Of a stretch of DNA of 64,000 nucleotides, positions 48,506 through 58,235 are shown in pieces (position 1 is the stretch's first letter; the number at the start of each line of letters is the position of its first letter). Location: positions 62,001 through 126,000 of the forward strand of contig NZ_JAGIAW010000010.1 of assembly GCF_017744655.1 (NCBI RefSeq), read 5' to 3'. Position numbers and translations under genes: made by a program. Source of the stretch: Devosia sp. GTDB lineage: Bacteria; Pseudomonadota; Alphaproteobacteria; Rhizobiales; Devosiaceae. A model generated the notes under the pieces. That model saw nothing but the letters and a program-made list of their open reading frames with translations. It made no database searches and was not told the origin of the DNA.

Positions 48506-49280
48506 TGAGCAGCCCATAGCGGAAGAGGCCCAGGAGCGTCAGGTCGGGCTGGATATCGAAGCGAGGCGAGAGGGTGATGAGCTGCGTACAGCCGCCAGTG
48601 GCAATGAGCTTGGCGCCTTCGAGGCCGGAATCGCGGAGGAGGCGATCGGCGAGGCCTTCGATCAGGGCCTCATAGCCCTGCAGCACGCCGCTCTGGATCT
48701 GTGTTTCGGTGGTATTGCCGACGGCGCTTTGCGGCCGCACCAGTTCCACCGAGAAGAGCTTTGCCGCCCGGCTTTGGAGGGCCCGCCAACTGGTGTCGAG
48801 CCCCGGCACAATGGCGCCGCCGATATAGGCCGGGCGCGCGTCGATGAGGCAGAAGGTGGTGGCCGTGCCGGCATCGACAAGGAGGAATGGCGGCTCGGCA
48901 ATGGCCAGGGCGCCGGCAACATTGGCGAGACGGTCGGCGCCGAGCTGGTCGGGGAAAGGCAGATCGAGCTCGAAATCGCGCTTGAGTTTTGAGGAGATCG
49001 CAATCACTTCAATGGGGCGCCTGCCGCTAGCGCAGGCACCCCGCACGGTCTTTTCAAGAACTGGCACAACGGTCGAGAGGATCGCGCGGTTCGCAACTTC
49101 CCAGATGCTGTCTTCAAGATGCTCGGCAAAGAGCTGATTGAGATGCACGCGATATTCGTCGGCAGTGGCCAGGGGATCGGTGCGGAAGCGCACTTCCGCG
49201 ACGACCTGGCCAGCGTCGCTGAACAGGCCCGCCACCGTGTGGGTGTTGCCGATGTCGAGCAGCAGCCAATATTGCGTCAT
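48498..49280 (-). CDS. coaX: Type III pantothenate kinase
   Basis: 260 residues of the ASKHA fold. The phosphate loop DIGNTHTVAGLF is at the N-terminus, GADRLANVAG and the VDAGTATTFCLID catalytic and phosphate motif follow, and the ATP-site region is GGAIVPGL. This type is not inhibited by CoA and does not use the CoaA fold. It phosphorylates pantothenate and is coupled with coaBC downstream. Confidence 0.93.
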   Translation of the reverse strand: MTQYWLLLDIGNTHTVAGLFSDAGQVVAEVRFRTDPLATADEYRVHLNQLFAEHLEDSIWEVANRAILSTVVPVLEKTVRGACASGRRPIEVIAISSKLKRDFELDLPFPDQLGADRLANVAGALAIAEPPFLLVDAGTATTFCLIDARPAYIGGAIVPGLDTSWRALQSRAAKLFSVELVRPQSAVGNTTETQIQSGVLQGYEALIEGLADRLLRDSGLEGAKLIATGGCTQLITLSPRFDIQPDLTLLGLFRYGLLNG

Positions 49281-49302
49281 TCAATCCGTCTTTCAGCCGA
49301 GC

Positions 49303-49977
49303 CTATGCTGCGGCCTTCAGAACATGCGCGTCGTTGTTGCGCAAGCGGGTCAGATAGAGATCGACGAAGTCGGCGGGTGCCGCCTCCTTGACGCTCGGAC
49401 GTGCCGCGAGGTTTTTCCGCCAGGCGGAAAGCTTCGGCAAATCGGCAGTGAGGCCCATCGCAACAACGGTTTCGAGCGCATCTAATTGGCGAAAGGCCGG
49501 GGCGAAAACAGCGTCAACCAGACTGAATTGTGTTCCGGCGAAGAAGGGGCCGACGATGGTGTCTTCGAGGCGGCGAAGCTTTGTCGCGAGGGACTGGCTG
49601 GCGTTGTCAAGCTCGCCCTGATCCTTGGCGGCGCTGAGGCGCCAGAGATCGCCCAAGACCTGCGAGCCGAACTCGATCCAGGAGCGGTGCTGCGCGCGTT
49701 CGAGCGTATCGATTGGATGGAGTCGCTTTTCCGTGATCGTATCTTCGAGATATTCGAGGATGACGGCGCTTTCGAAGACGATCGCCGGCTCGTGGCCATC
49801 ACGCTCGACCTTTAACACCGGCACCTTGCCCAGCGGCGAGATGGCCAGAAACCAGTCGGGCTTGTTGGCGAGGTCGATATAGATGACCTCGAAGGGCACG
49901 CCCTTTTCCTTGAGCGCAATGACGGCGCGCTGCACATAGGGGCAGGTGGGGAAGCTGATCAAAGTAAGTTTTGACAT
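49303..49977 (-). CDS. Glutathione S-transferase family protein
   Basis: 224 residues. The thioredoxin-like N-terminal domain (about 1-80) begins KLTLISFPTCPYVQRAVIAL, with a CPYV motif whose cysteine is at the active-site position, as in omega or beta class enzymes. FESAVILEYLED follows at the glutathione gamma-glutamyl site. The helical domain (about 90-210) has VDAVFAPAFRQL. The start at 49977 has GAAGAA ahead. It stands alone next to coaX. Confidence 0.85.
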   Translation of the reverse strand: MSKLTLISFPTCPYVQRAVIALKEKGVPFEVIYIDLANKPDWFLAISPLGKVPVLKVERDGHEPAIVFESAVILEYLEDTITEKRLHPIDTLERAQHRSWIEFGSQVLGDLWRLSAAKDQGELDNASQSLATKLRRLEDTIVGPFFAGTQFSLVDAVFAPAFRQLDALETVVAMGLTADLPKLSAWRKNLAARPSVKEAAPADFVDLYLTRLRNNDAHVLKAAA

Positions 49978-50265
49978 GAATTCTTCTGTGGCTGACGCCC
50001 CGGGGAGGTTGGGGCAAAGGCGTGTCGTTCCAGCATAGCCGGTCGGGGCGATCGAGGCGAGAAAGGGGGTGCCCCGGGAACGGCGTGACGGGCAATGAAA
50101 CAACAAAGTCGGGCCCGTGCAGGCAAAACCGTATCCGCCTGTCCCGGGATCTGACCCCAAATTCGCAGCTTGTTAAAGTTAACCAGAAATAGACTGAGAA
50201 TCCCCGATATTGGAGCCCGAACGCTGGCGTCCAGAAGGATTGCAGCCGGCGTCTGGGAGGAAGAA

Positions 50266-52659
50266 GTGCGTCTTAATTCTCTACCGGTCAGGGTTTCCCT
50301 GTTCGCGGGTCTTGTCATTGCCTTGGTCTTTTGCGTCGGGATGACTTTCCTGGTGCAGCGTATCGGAAGCTCGGTGGAGCAACAGACAACGGAACTGCAG
50401 GCGGAAACGACGCGGTCGCTCGCCGAAAAGGTTTCCCGCGATCTCGCGCTTGCCAAGCAAGCGGCGGCCGATATCGGCAGCGCCACGGCAGCGATGCGAA
50501 CGGCAGGGGTCGTCGACCGCGCCAGCTATGACAAGGTGCTTGAGACGGTCCTGGCCGAGAATCCGCAATTGCTCGCGACCTGGGCAGCATGGGCGCCCAA
50601 TGCGCTCGATGGCAAGGACGCCGAATTTGCCGGCGTGGCACCATGGGACGCAACCGGACGCTATGTGCCCTATTGGCAGCGTGGCGGCGGGCCCATCGTG
50701 CAGGAAATGCTGCTCGACTATGACACGCCCGGCGTCGGCGACTATGCGCTTCTGCCCAAGAACCTCGACCGGGCCGTGGCCATCGAGCCCTACCCCTATG
50801 TGATCAGCGGCAAGGAAGTGCTGATCACCTCGTTCGGCCTGCCGATCAAGGTAGACGGCGCCTATGTCGGCACGGCTGGCATCGACCTGTCGCTGGGCGC
50901 CATCAACGATGAGCTGGCAGCGCTGCGGCCGTTCGAAACCGGCAATGTGGCGCTGATTTCGGCGACAGGCATTGTCATTGCCCATCCCGATACGAGCCTT
51001 GTCGGCACGACGCTGGCGGCGGACGCAGAGCTGGCGCAGGTTTCGGCAGCGGCGAGCAAGAGCGAGGGCTATGTCGAGGCGGAAGCAGCTGGGCCTGATG
51101 GCGCCCCATGGCGCTATATGGCGATCAGCTTTGATGCCGGTGGCACGCAGGACCGCTGGAGCATTGTTTCCATGGTGCCGCAGGCGACCCTTGGTGCCGC
51201 CGTTTCGGAAGCGCGCTGGACCATTATCGCGCTTTCGGCGATCTGCGTTGCGGCGGCCGTCGGCATCGTCTTCGTGCTGATGTTGTGGCTCGTGGGCCGG
51301 CCGCTCAAGCAACTTGGTACCACGGTCGAAACCATGGCCGATGGCAATTACGACCTGACCGTGCCCTTCATGACGCGGCAGGACGAAATCGGCACACTGT
51401 CGCGCTCGGTGGAGGTATTCCGCGACAATGGCATCAAGGTTGCGCAGATGACTGAGGCGGAAGCGGCTCGGATCATTCGGGATCGCGATGCGCGGGCGCA
51501 GATGATGACCGAGCTGCAATCGGCCTTCGGCAATGTGGTGGATGCCGCGATCGACGGCGATTTCTCGCGCCGGGTGGAGACGGAATTCCCCGATGAGGAA
51601 CTCAATTCGCTGGCGGCGGGCATCAACAAGCTGGTCGGCACCGTAGAGGGTGGTCTCGATGAGACCGGACAGGTGCTGGCGGCGCTCGCCGATACCGATC
51701 TTACCCAGCGCATCCACGGCGATTATCGCGGCGCCTTTGCCAAGCTGAAGTCCGACACCAATGCTGTGGCCGATCGCCTCTCCGACGTCGTTGGGCAGTT
51801 ACGTGGCACATCGCGTGCACTCCGCACGGCAACGGCGGAAATTCTCTCTGGGGCCAATGATCTCAGCGATCGCACCACCAAGCAGGCGGCGACGATCGAG
51901 GAGACCTCGGCGGCCATGGAGCAGTTGGCGCGCACGGTGATCGACAATGCCGGGCAGGCGGAAGTCGCTTCGCACAAAGCCGATGAGGTTTCGCGCTCGG
52001 CCGAAGAGGGCGGCAGCCTGATGGAAGAGGCCAATGGCGCCATGGAGCGGATCACCCAGTCTTCGGCCAAGATCTCCAACATCATCGGCATGATCGACGA
52101 CATCGCCTTCCAGACCAATTTGCTGGCCCTCAACGCCTCGGTGGAAGCGGCGCGGGCCGGCGAGGCAGGCAAGGGCTTTGCCGTAGTGGCCGTCGAAGTG
52201 CGGCGCCTCGCGCAATCGGCGGCGCAGGCTTCGTCCGACGTGAAGCAGTTGATCGAGCAGAGTAGTGGCGAGGTTTCGGTGGGTTCGCGGCTCGTCGCCA
52301 ATGCGGCTAACCGGCTGCTGACTATGCTGGAGGCGGTGCGCGAAAACAACGAACTGCTTGGCGGCATTGCCCGCGGCAGTCGCGAACAGGCGTCGGCCAT
52401 CGAGGAAGTGACCACCGCCGTGCGGCAGATGGACGAGATGACCCAGCACAACGCGGCGCTGGTCGAAGAGATCAACGCTTCCATTGAGCAGACCGAGGCA
52501 CAGGCGACCGAACTTGATCGCGTGGTTGACGTATTCAGGCTGGCTGATAGCGGCGCACGCAGTGCTGCGCCGGAACGTCGGGCAGCAGCGCGGAAACCCG
52601 CACCGGTCTATCGTAGCCAGGGCAATGCGGCCATCTCCCAGGACTGGTCCGAGTTCTAA
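50266..52659 (+). CDS. Methyl-accepting chemotaxis protein, double-Cache type
   Basis: 797 residues from a GTG preceded by GGGAGG. The first membrane helix is at about 9-31, a periplasmic Cache domain covers about 35-315, and the second helix lies at about 318-345 ([23 protein letters not shown]). A canonical HAMP domain (about 345-400) is followed by at least one more HAMP-like unit (about 430-530), and the methyl-accepting signalling domain at about 535-765 has the hairpin tip [33 protein letters not shown] in two parts. The C-terminus QDWSEF ends in a xWxxF pentapeptide of the type that tethers CheR/CheB. An alternative ATG at 50170 would give a cytoplasmic extension without homology. Ligand is unknown. 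Confidence 0.9.
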   Translation: MRLNSLPVRVSLFAGLVIALVFCVGMTFLVQRIGSSVEQQTTELQAETTRSLAEKVSRDLALAKQAAADIGSATAAMRTAGVVDRASYDKVLETVLAENPQLLATWAAWAPNALDGKDAEFAGVAPWDATGRYVPYWQRGGGPIVQEMLLDYDTPGVGDYALLPKNLDRAVAIEPYPYVISGKEVLITSFGLPIKVDGAYVGTAGIDLSLGAINDELAALRPFETGNVALISATGIVIAHPDTSLVGTTLAADAELAQVSAAASKSEGYVEAEAAGPDGAPWRYMAISFDAGGTQDRWSIVSMVPQATLGAAVSEARWTIIALSAICVAAAVGIVFVLMLWLVGRPLKQLGTTVETMADGNYDLTVPFMTRQDEIGTLSRSVEVFRDNGIKVAQMTEAEAARIIRDRDARAQMMTELQSAFGNVVDAAIDGDFSRRVETEFPDEELNSLAAGINKLVGTVEGGLDETGQVLAALADTDLTQRIHGDYRGAFAKLKSDTNAVADRLSDVVGQLRGTSRALRTATAEILSGANDLSDRTTKQAATIEETSAAMEQLARTVIDNAGQAEVASHKADEVSRSAEEGGSLMEEANGAMERITQSSAKISNIIGMIDDIAFQTNLLALNASVEAARAGEAGKGFAVVAVEVRRLAQSAAQASSDVKQLIEQSSGEVSVGSRLVANAANRLLTMLEAVRENNELLGGIARGSREQASAIEEVTTAVRQMDEMTQHNAALVEEINASIEQTEAQATELDRVVDVFRLADSGARSAAPERRAAARKPAPVYRSQGNAAISQDWSEF

Positions 52660-52671
52660 GACTGAATCAAA

Positions 52672-52700
52672 GTCATTGCCCGGCACGTCCGGGCAATGAC
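52672..52700. terminator. Perfect inverted repeat between convergent genes (related to family A)
   Basis: GTCATTGCCCGG-CACGT-CCGGGCAATGAC is a perfect 12-bp stem with a 5-nt loop, placed 12 bp after the chemoreceptor stop and just before the end of the converging small ORF. The GTCAT and ATGAC ends are those of family-A repeats. It probably ends both transcripts. Confidence 0.6.
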
Positions 52701-52701
52701 G

Positions 52702-52914
52702 CTACCACCTGAGGCCGGATGGGCTTGGGCGCTTGAAATGGTCGGTGAGCGCGATCAGCACGACCATGTGCAGACGCTCTTTCGAGCCCGGGTCCTTGAG
52801 GCATTTGACGCGGGACGACACGGTGAATTTGAGGCCATTGCGCAGCCCGGTCGCCGTATAGGAGAGCAATTGGGCGGCAGCGTCATAACTAGCCGCTACG
52901 ACCTTGAACTCCAT
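52702..52914 (-). CDS. Small hypothetical protein
   Basis: 70 residues, EFKVVAASYDAAAQLLSYTA at the N-terminus and RLHMVVLIALTDHF near the C-terminus, suggesting a small alpha/beta fold; no family is recognised. AAAGG lies 12 nt upstream of the ATG. It follows guaD by 62 bp on the same strand and could be the last gene of the purine operon, or a chance frame; length and coding look moderate. Confidence 0.4.
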   Translation of the reverse strand: MEFKVVAASYDAAAQLLSYTATGLRNGLKFTVSSRVKCLKDPGSKERLHMVVLIALTDHFKRPSPSGLRW

Positions 52915-52976
52915 CGTCGCATCGCCTTTCCATCAACTCGCCCCATATCCATAATGGACCCGAGCGGCTGACATCT

Positions 52977-54329
52977 TCAAGGGGTGCGTTCGATACCATC
53001 CACCCAGACGGCGGCGATATTGGCGCGCGTTGTGCCGTAAATCAGCTTTTCGAAAATGGCGGTTGGATCGGTTTCGCCGAAGAGGCGAATGGCGCCAGTT
53101 CGCGCATTCGTGTCCACGGCAATGGCGTCGAAGCGGTAGCCGGGCGCGATTATGCCGATGGGCAGATCGAGCGCGACACCACCGCCAGCCGTGGCGAGAT
53201 GGAAGGCGGTGATGAGGCCAACCGCCGCGTTGGGGCGGCCGCGCTTTTCTGCCGGCAAGGCGGGGTCGGTGCCTTCGGCCAGCATGCGGGAGGATTGGAC
53301 CGTGGTGCGGACGGCTTCGAACATGGAGGCGGAGGGGCCGCCGGAAATATCGGTGCCGAGGCCGACATGGACACCTTTTTCGAGCGCATGGCGCAGCGGG
53401 AATACGGAATTGGCGAAGTAGATGTTCGAAAGGGCGCAATGCCCCACCGCGGCGCCACGGGCGGCGAGGCGCTCCATGTCGTCGTCGGTCAAAAAATTAG
53501 AATGGGCTAGGACGCTTTTGCGCGTCAGAAGGCCGAAGGAGTCGAGGGCGGCGGCGTCGGTTTTGCCGTAGCGGGAAAGGACATGGCCATGGGCCCAATC
53601 GCTTTCCGAGCAATGGGTCTGGACGTGGCAGCCGCATTCCTGCGCCAGGGCGCCAAGGCCGGTGAGGGCTTCGTCGGTGCAGGATGGAATAAAGCGCGGG
53701 GTTATGACCGGGAGGACGCGCCCTGCCCCGTTTTCGGGATGGGAGCGGATGTGGTCGATGACGGCGCGGGTTTCTGCCACCGCGGTTTCGGCGCTGTCGT
53801 CGCGGTAATATTCCGGGCAGGCGGCGGGATCATCCATCACCACCTTGCCGACGAGGGCGCGCTGGCCTTTTTCAATGCAGATGTCGGCGAGGAGTTTTGT
53901 CGCGGCTTCGTGCTGGGTGGCGAAATAGAGGGCTGTTGTGGTGCCGGTCGCCAAGAGATCGTCGACGAGGGCGGTGTAGCGCTCGCGGGCGAAATCGAGG
54001 TCGGCGTAACGAGCTTCGAGGGGGAAGGTGTATTTTTGCAGCCAGACCTCCAGCGGCTCATCGAGGGCGAGGCCAAGCTGGGGATATTGCGGCGCGTGGA
54101 TGTGGAGGTCGACGAGGCCGGGGAGGCCATAGTAACCATCGGGGAGGCGATGGAGGCGATCGCCGAGTTCGGCTTCCACCAGAGTGCGCATGGAATCGCC
54201 GGCGGGGTGGATGTCGGTGATGGTGCCGGTGTCATTGACACGAATAAGGACGTTTTCCAGCACCTCTAGCCGGTCGCGCGTCGGCGCGTGGAAGAAGGTG
54301 CCGATGATGCCTGCGCCGGAAATGTTCAT
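52977..54329 (-). CDS. guaD: Guanine deaminase
   Basis: 450 residues of the amidohydrolase superfamily. Metal ligands are seen in LPGLVDLHIHAPQY (HxH), HVQTHCSESDW (His), LAHSNFL and GLGTDISGG (Asp). The first of these, followed by the PQYPQLG segment, is the guanine deaminase signature (AYQxxxxG-like). It converts guanine to xanthine. The gene starts two bases after the adenine deaminase-like gene, and is the last recognised enzyme in the purine salvage operon. The ATG at 54329 is directly after the upstream stop and opens the homologous region. Confidence 0.93.
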   Translation of the reverse strand: MNISGAGIIGTFFHAPTRDRLEVLENVLIRVNDTGTITDIHPAGDSMRTLVEAELGDRLHRLPDGYYGLPGLVDLHIHAPQYPQLGLALDEPLEVWLQKYTFPLEARYADLDFARERYTALVDDLLATGTTTALYFATQHEAATKLLADICIEKGQRALVGKVVMDDPAACPEYYRDDSAETAVAETRAVIDHIRSHPENGAGRVLPVITPRFIPSCTDEALTGLGALAQECGCHVQTHCSESDWAHGHVLSRYGKTDAAALDSFGLLTRKSVLAHSNFLTDDDMERLAARGAAVGHCALSNIYFANSVFPLRHALEKGVHVGLGTDISGGPSASMFEAVRTTVQSSRMLAEGTDPALPAEKRGRPNAAVGLITAFHLATAGGGVALDLPIGIIAPGYRFDAIAVDTNARTGAIRLFGETDPTAIFEKLIYGTTRANIAAVWVDGIERTP

Positions 54330-54331
54330 GT

Positions 54332-56194
54332 TCACCAGACGATCTTGTGGGTTTCGCCCGTTTGTACATTCACAAAACCTTCCGGGCAAAGCTCGGAGGG
54401 GGCGACGAGCACCCAACGCCAAGGCGAGCAGGTGAGCGTCGCAAAGATCAGGAATTCGGGGAAACCGGGCTTCCAGCGGTTCATGGCGGCGGGGGCGTAG
54501 ACCCAGTCCACTTCCTCGGCACGGGCGAGGAATTTCTTCATGTCGGCGTCAAAAGCCTCGGCAGGGCGCGCGGTCATCAGGCCGGCGATTTCGAGGCGGA
54601 CTTCGGCGACGACTTCGCCACGATGGACAAGGACCCAGCCACCGTCGATTTCGGCGAGGCGATTGACGGCCTTGGCCATGGCGGCATCGGAAGAGCCGAT
54701 GCACCAGATATTGTGACTATCGTGGGCGACGGAGCAGCAAAGGGCGGTATCGGGGTCAGAGGGGCCAACGCCGGACCAGAACATGGAGGCGACAGCGCCA
54801 TCGCCGCGATAGCGATCGATCATCGACCATTTGGTGATGAGTTTTGCGGGGTCGCGCTGCACTTCGCCGTTTTCGACGGGAAGGGTTTCGACGGAAAAGT
54901 CTTCGTTCCAAGCGAAGGGGCGGGAGATGGCGGCCTGCATGGTAGTGCGGCCGGGCTCGGCCTTGATGGCGAAGTCGGCGGCGGTGAGCGTGCGGCCAAT
55001 ATTGACGGAGCCGGAGGCCCAATCGGGCCAGTCGATGCGGACGTCCGGACCGGTATAGGTCTTTCCATCGGAGACGAGTTGGCCGTCGGAATAGACGTGG
55101 GCGATATCGATTGAGGGGACGTCGCGTAAAAGCACTATGTCGGCATAGCGTCCCGGCGTGATCGAGCCTACCCACTGGTCAATGCGCATGTGGCGCGCGG
55201 GATTGATGGTGGCGCACTGGATGGCGATTTCGGGCGAGAGGCCGTAGTGGATCGCGTGGCGGACATTGTGGTCGGTAGCTCCGTCCTTGAGGGTGTCCGT
55301 GGCGCTGCGGTCGTCCGTGGTGAAGGCGATGTTCGACCAGTCCTTCAGGCCTTTTGCGAGAAGGCCGGGAATTATGGCGTCATACGAGAACGGACGAAGC
55401 TCGGTGAAAAGGCCGCGGAGAAGGCGGTCCCAGGTTTCTTCCAGCGCCCAGACTTCGTGGTCGGAGGAGAGGCCGGCGGCAGCGAAGGCGGAAATGTCGT
55501 GGAGGTCTGTGAGGCCATTGCCATGGCCTTCGACGACACCGCGCATTTCAAAAGTGGCGCGGATCATGCCCCACATGCGCTGATAGCCCGGATTGGTTGG
55601 GTCACAGACGGAAGGCCAGTCCATGACTTCGTCGAGGCTCGTGACCGAGAGGTTTTCGGACAGGAATTGCTTCTGCTCTTCGTAGTCAAAATAGCCGCCG
55701 GATTGTTCCCAGGGCGTGGGCGGCACGGCAGAGCCGGGCTGGATGAAGACTTTTAGGGGCGAGCCGGCGCGGCGGGCTTTTTCCCAGAACTCGATGTTTT
55801 TCGGGCCGTTGACGTTAGCGAATTCGTGGCTGGCTTCGCAGGTCCAGGTATTGCCGCGCGGCAGAACAAGCTCGGCTTCGAAATCGGGCGTCAGGTGGGT
55901 GGATTCGATGTGCTTGTGCACTTCGCCGAAGCCGGGGACGGCCGAGAGATCGGGGTAGGAAACGCGTTTCGCGACCTCGCCGCGATAGGAGCCGATGGGG
56001 CCGACATAGGCGATGCGGCGGCCGGAGACGACGATCTCCTGGTTTTCCATCCACTCATTGGCGTGGACGGCGAGGAGGCGGCCGACCTCGATGGCGAGAT
56101 CGGCGGGCTTTTTGCCTAGCGAAACGAGCAATAAATGCTGACGGACTGTTACCTCTTGGGCAGCATCAAGGATCAAATCGTCAGGTTGCGTCAT
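54332..56194 (-). CDS. Divergent adenine deaminase (Ade family)
   Basis: 620 residues, similar to the AdeD/ade family with an N-terminal amidohydrolase barrel and a C-terminal Ade domain. Identified phrases are FGEVHKHIES (usually DAHLHIES), RGNTWTCEASHEFANV, VEGHGNG, and FTTDDRSATD (TDDR motif with the metal Asp). The C-terminal VAHDSHNIWCIGSSDAAMAKAVN matches the SHDSHN signature of Ade. The HxH pair is kept but the surrounding residues and the DGHCPG motif differ, so the substrate may be adenine or another purine. It overlaps the upstream permease gene by 4 bp. Confidence 0.82.
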   Translation of the reverse strand: MTQPDDLILDAAQEVTVRQHLLLVSLGKKPADLAIEVGRLLAVHANEWMENQEIVVSGRRIAYVGPIGSYRGEVAKRVSYPDLSAVPGFGEVHKHIESTHLTPDFEAELVLPRGNTWTCEASHEFANVNGPKNIEFWEKARRAGSPLKVFIQPGSAVPPTPWEQSGGYFDYEEQKQFLSENLSVTSLDEVMDWPSVCDPTNPGYQRMWGMIRATFEMRGVVEGHGNGLTDLHDISAFAAAGLSSDHEVWALEETWDRLLRGLFTELRPFSYDAIIPGLLAKGLKDWSNIAFTTDDRSATDTLKDGATDHNVRHAIHYGLSPEIAIQCATINPARHMRIDQWVGSITPGRYADIVLLRDVPSIDIAHVYSDGQLVSDGKTYTGPDVRIDWPDWASGSVNIGRTLTAADFAIKAEPGRTTMQAAISRPFAWNEDFSVETLPVENGEVQRDPAKLITKWSMIDRYRGDGAVASMFWSGVGPSDPDTALCCSVAHDSHNIWCIGSSDAAMAKAVNRLAEIDGGWVLVHRGEVVAEVRLEIAGLMTARPAEAFDADMKKFLARAEEVDWVYAPAAMNRWKPGFPEFLIFATLTCSPWRWVLVAPSELCPEGFVNVQTGETHKIVW

Positions 56195-57141
56195 ATCTTG
56201 GAAAGGGTCCGCATCTGCCGGGCACGCTGCGCACGGTAGGAGAAGAGGATGAGGGCAAGAACCGTCACCACGAAGGGGATGGTCTGGATCATCTCGCCGG
56301 GGATCCAGTTGAAGAGGTTGGGCATGACGATGGCGAGGGCTTCGAAGATGCCGAAAAGCAATGCCGCAAGCATGGCACCGACCGGGTGGCGAGCGCCGAG
56401 CAGCACGGCGCCAAGGGCGATGAAGCCACGACCGGCGGTCATGTCACGGGTAAAGCCGATATAGTTGAACATGGCGAGCTGGGCGCCGCCGATGCCGGCG
56501 AGAGCGCCTGATGCCACAAGGCTCCAGGCGCGGACTTTTGCGACGGGAATGCCGGCCGCTTCGGGCGCTGCCGGATATTCGCCGACGCCACGAAGCCAGA
56601 GGCCATAGGGGGTGCGGAACAAAAAGTACCAGACCGCAAAGACCATGAAGACGCCGAGCCAGGAGAGGATCGAATGGCCGGAGAGAAGGCTCTTCAGCGT
56701 CGGTCCCACGGCCGGAATGGCTTCGAGGAAAGAGAGGTCCACCCCCGGCACGGCCTTGGAAGGCAGATTGATGGAGGTGCCCTTGTCGCCGCCGGTGGCG
56801 CGCGAGAGGGCAAAGACGGTGCCGCCGGTCGCCAGAATGTTTACGGCAAAGCCGACGAGGATGATGTCGGCCTTCAAACGGAGATGGAAGAAAGCCATCA
56901 GCGCGCCGAGCATGGCGCCGGCCGCGACACCCGACAGCACGGCGACATACCAGGGGGCATAGACCGAGACGATCACGGCGGTCAGCGCCGCAATCAGCAT
57001 CATGCCTTCCAGCGCCACGTTGAGGGCGCCTGAAAGGTCGGAGATGAGGCCGCCGAGCGCAGCAAAGAGGAGCGGCGTCGTGGTGCGAACGACGGTGACG
57101 AAGAAGGTGGCCGAAAAGACCGTGAGCAGGAGTTCGATCAT
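56191..57141 (-). CDS. Nucleoside ABC transporter permease (second)
   Basis: 316 residues, about nine membrane helices, of the BPD_transp_2 type found in BMP-linked nucleoside importers (NupQ/PnrE-like). Phrases are ALGGLISDLSGALNVALEGMMLI and GRGFIALGAVLLGARHPVGAMLAALLFG, the latter being a conserved permease segment. It overlaps its neighbours by 4 bp at both ends. With the permease at 57138 it makes the channel for purine nucleosides. Confidence 0.9.
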   Translation of the reverse strand: MIELLLTVFSATFFVTVVRTTTPLLFAALGGLISDLSGALNVALEGMMLIAALTAVIVSVYAPWYVAVLSGVAAGAMLGALMAFFHLRLKADIILVGFAVNILATGGTVFALSRATGGDKGTSINLPSKAVPGVDLSFLEAIPAVGPTLKSLLSGHSILSWLGVFMVFAVWYFLFRTPYGLWLRGVGEYPAAPEAAGIPVAKVRAWSLVASGALAGIGGAQLAMFNYIGFTRDMTAGRGFIALGAVLLGARHPVGAMLAALLFGIFEALAIVMPNLFNWIPGEMIQTIPFVVTVLALILFSYRAQRARQMRTLSKI

Positions 57142-58235
57142 TTGGCGGCCTCCGGCGTGGCGGCATTGGCTGATTTCTGGCCCCTGAGGCGCGCGAAGAG
57201 TTTTTTGCCCGGCAGGGAGAAGGACGAGGCGACGAGCAGGATGATGATGGCCTGGACCACGGAGATCATTTCGGTGGGCACGTCGGTGCGGATGCCCATG
57301 AGTTGGGCGCCCTGGCGGAGATAGCCATAGGCCAAGGCGACGATGGGCACGGCAAGTGGGCGGGAGCGGGCCACGATGGCGATGAGAATGCCTTCGAAGG
57401 CGAGGTTGCCGTCAAAATTCTGCGCCAGATTGCCGAAGGCGCGGCCTTGCACGAAGACCGAGCCGAGGAGGCCGCCAAAGGCACCGGCGACGGTCATGGC
57501 CGAGACCATGATGAAGCTCGAGCGGATGCCGGCATATTCGGCGAATTTTGGATTATGGCCCACGAGGCGGAGTTTGAGGCCCCAACTGGTGCGGTAGAGC
57601 AGGAACCAGACGGCGAGGGCGGAGACCAGGGCAATGACGATGCCGAGGTCGAAGCGCGTACCGGGAAGGATGGCGGGGAAGATCGCCGTGTCGGGAAACT
57701 TTGCCGTCATCAGCTGGCCGGTGCCGGCGGGCGCGAGATGGGCGCGGATGAGGTAGTTTACCACCAGAATGGCGATGTAGTTGAGCATGAGCGAGGAGAC
57801 GATTTCGCTGGCGCCAAAACGGGCCTTGGCATAGCCCGGAATGAAGCCATAGACGGCGCCGGCGCACATGGCGGCGAGCATGGCGACCGGGATCGCCAGA
57901 GGTGTCGCGCCGATGGGCGACATGGCGATAAGCGCGGCGAAAAGGCCGCCCATATAGACCTGACCCTGCACACCCATGGAAAATTGCCGCGCCTGAAAGA
58001 CGAGGCTGAAGGCAAGGCCGGTGAGGGTCAATTTGGCGACGTCGTCGATCCAGAGGCCCATGGTGCGGTTGGACGAGAGCGGCGCGGTGAGGAGGGTCTG
58101 GAAGGCGGCGCCGGGATCGGCCGATGTAAGAAGAATGACGACGAGGGCGACGGCCAAGGCAATGACCAGCGCAGTCAGAGCGCGGCCGGTTTCGCTGCGG
58201 ACGGTTTTCCAGCGGGAGGGAGAGGTGGTGCTCAT
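57138..58235 (-). CDS. Nucleoside ABC transporter permease (first)
   Basis: 365 residues of the BPD_transp_2 type (NupP/PnrD-like). It has a longer N-terminal first helix region (about 15-35, ALTALVIALAVALVVILLT), the segment GVQGQVYMGGLFAAL, and the conserved GFDGNLAFEGILIAIVARSRPLAV-like stretch (here NFDGNLAFEGILIAIV). It overlaps the ATPase gene upstream by 4 bp and the second permease by 4 bp, so all four transporter genes are translated in register. Confidence 0.9.
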   Translation of the reverse strand: MSTTSPSRWKTVRSETGRALTALVIALAVALVVILLTSADPGAAFQTLLTAPLSSNRTMGLWIDDVAKLTLTGLAFSLVFQARQFSMGVQGQVYMGGLFAALIAMSPIGATPLAIPVAMLAAMCAGAVYGFIPGYAKARFGASEIVSSLMLNYIAILVVNYLIRAHLAPAGTGQLMTAKFPDTAIFPAILPGTRFDLGIVIALVSALAVWFLLYRTSWGLKLRLVGHNPKFAEYAGIRSSFIMVSAMTVAGAFGGLLGSVFVQGRAFGNLAQNFDGNLAFEGILIAIVARSRPLAVPIVALAYGYLRQGAQLMGIRTDVPTEMISVVQAIIILLVASSFSLPGKKLFARLRGQKSANAATPEAAK

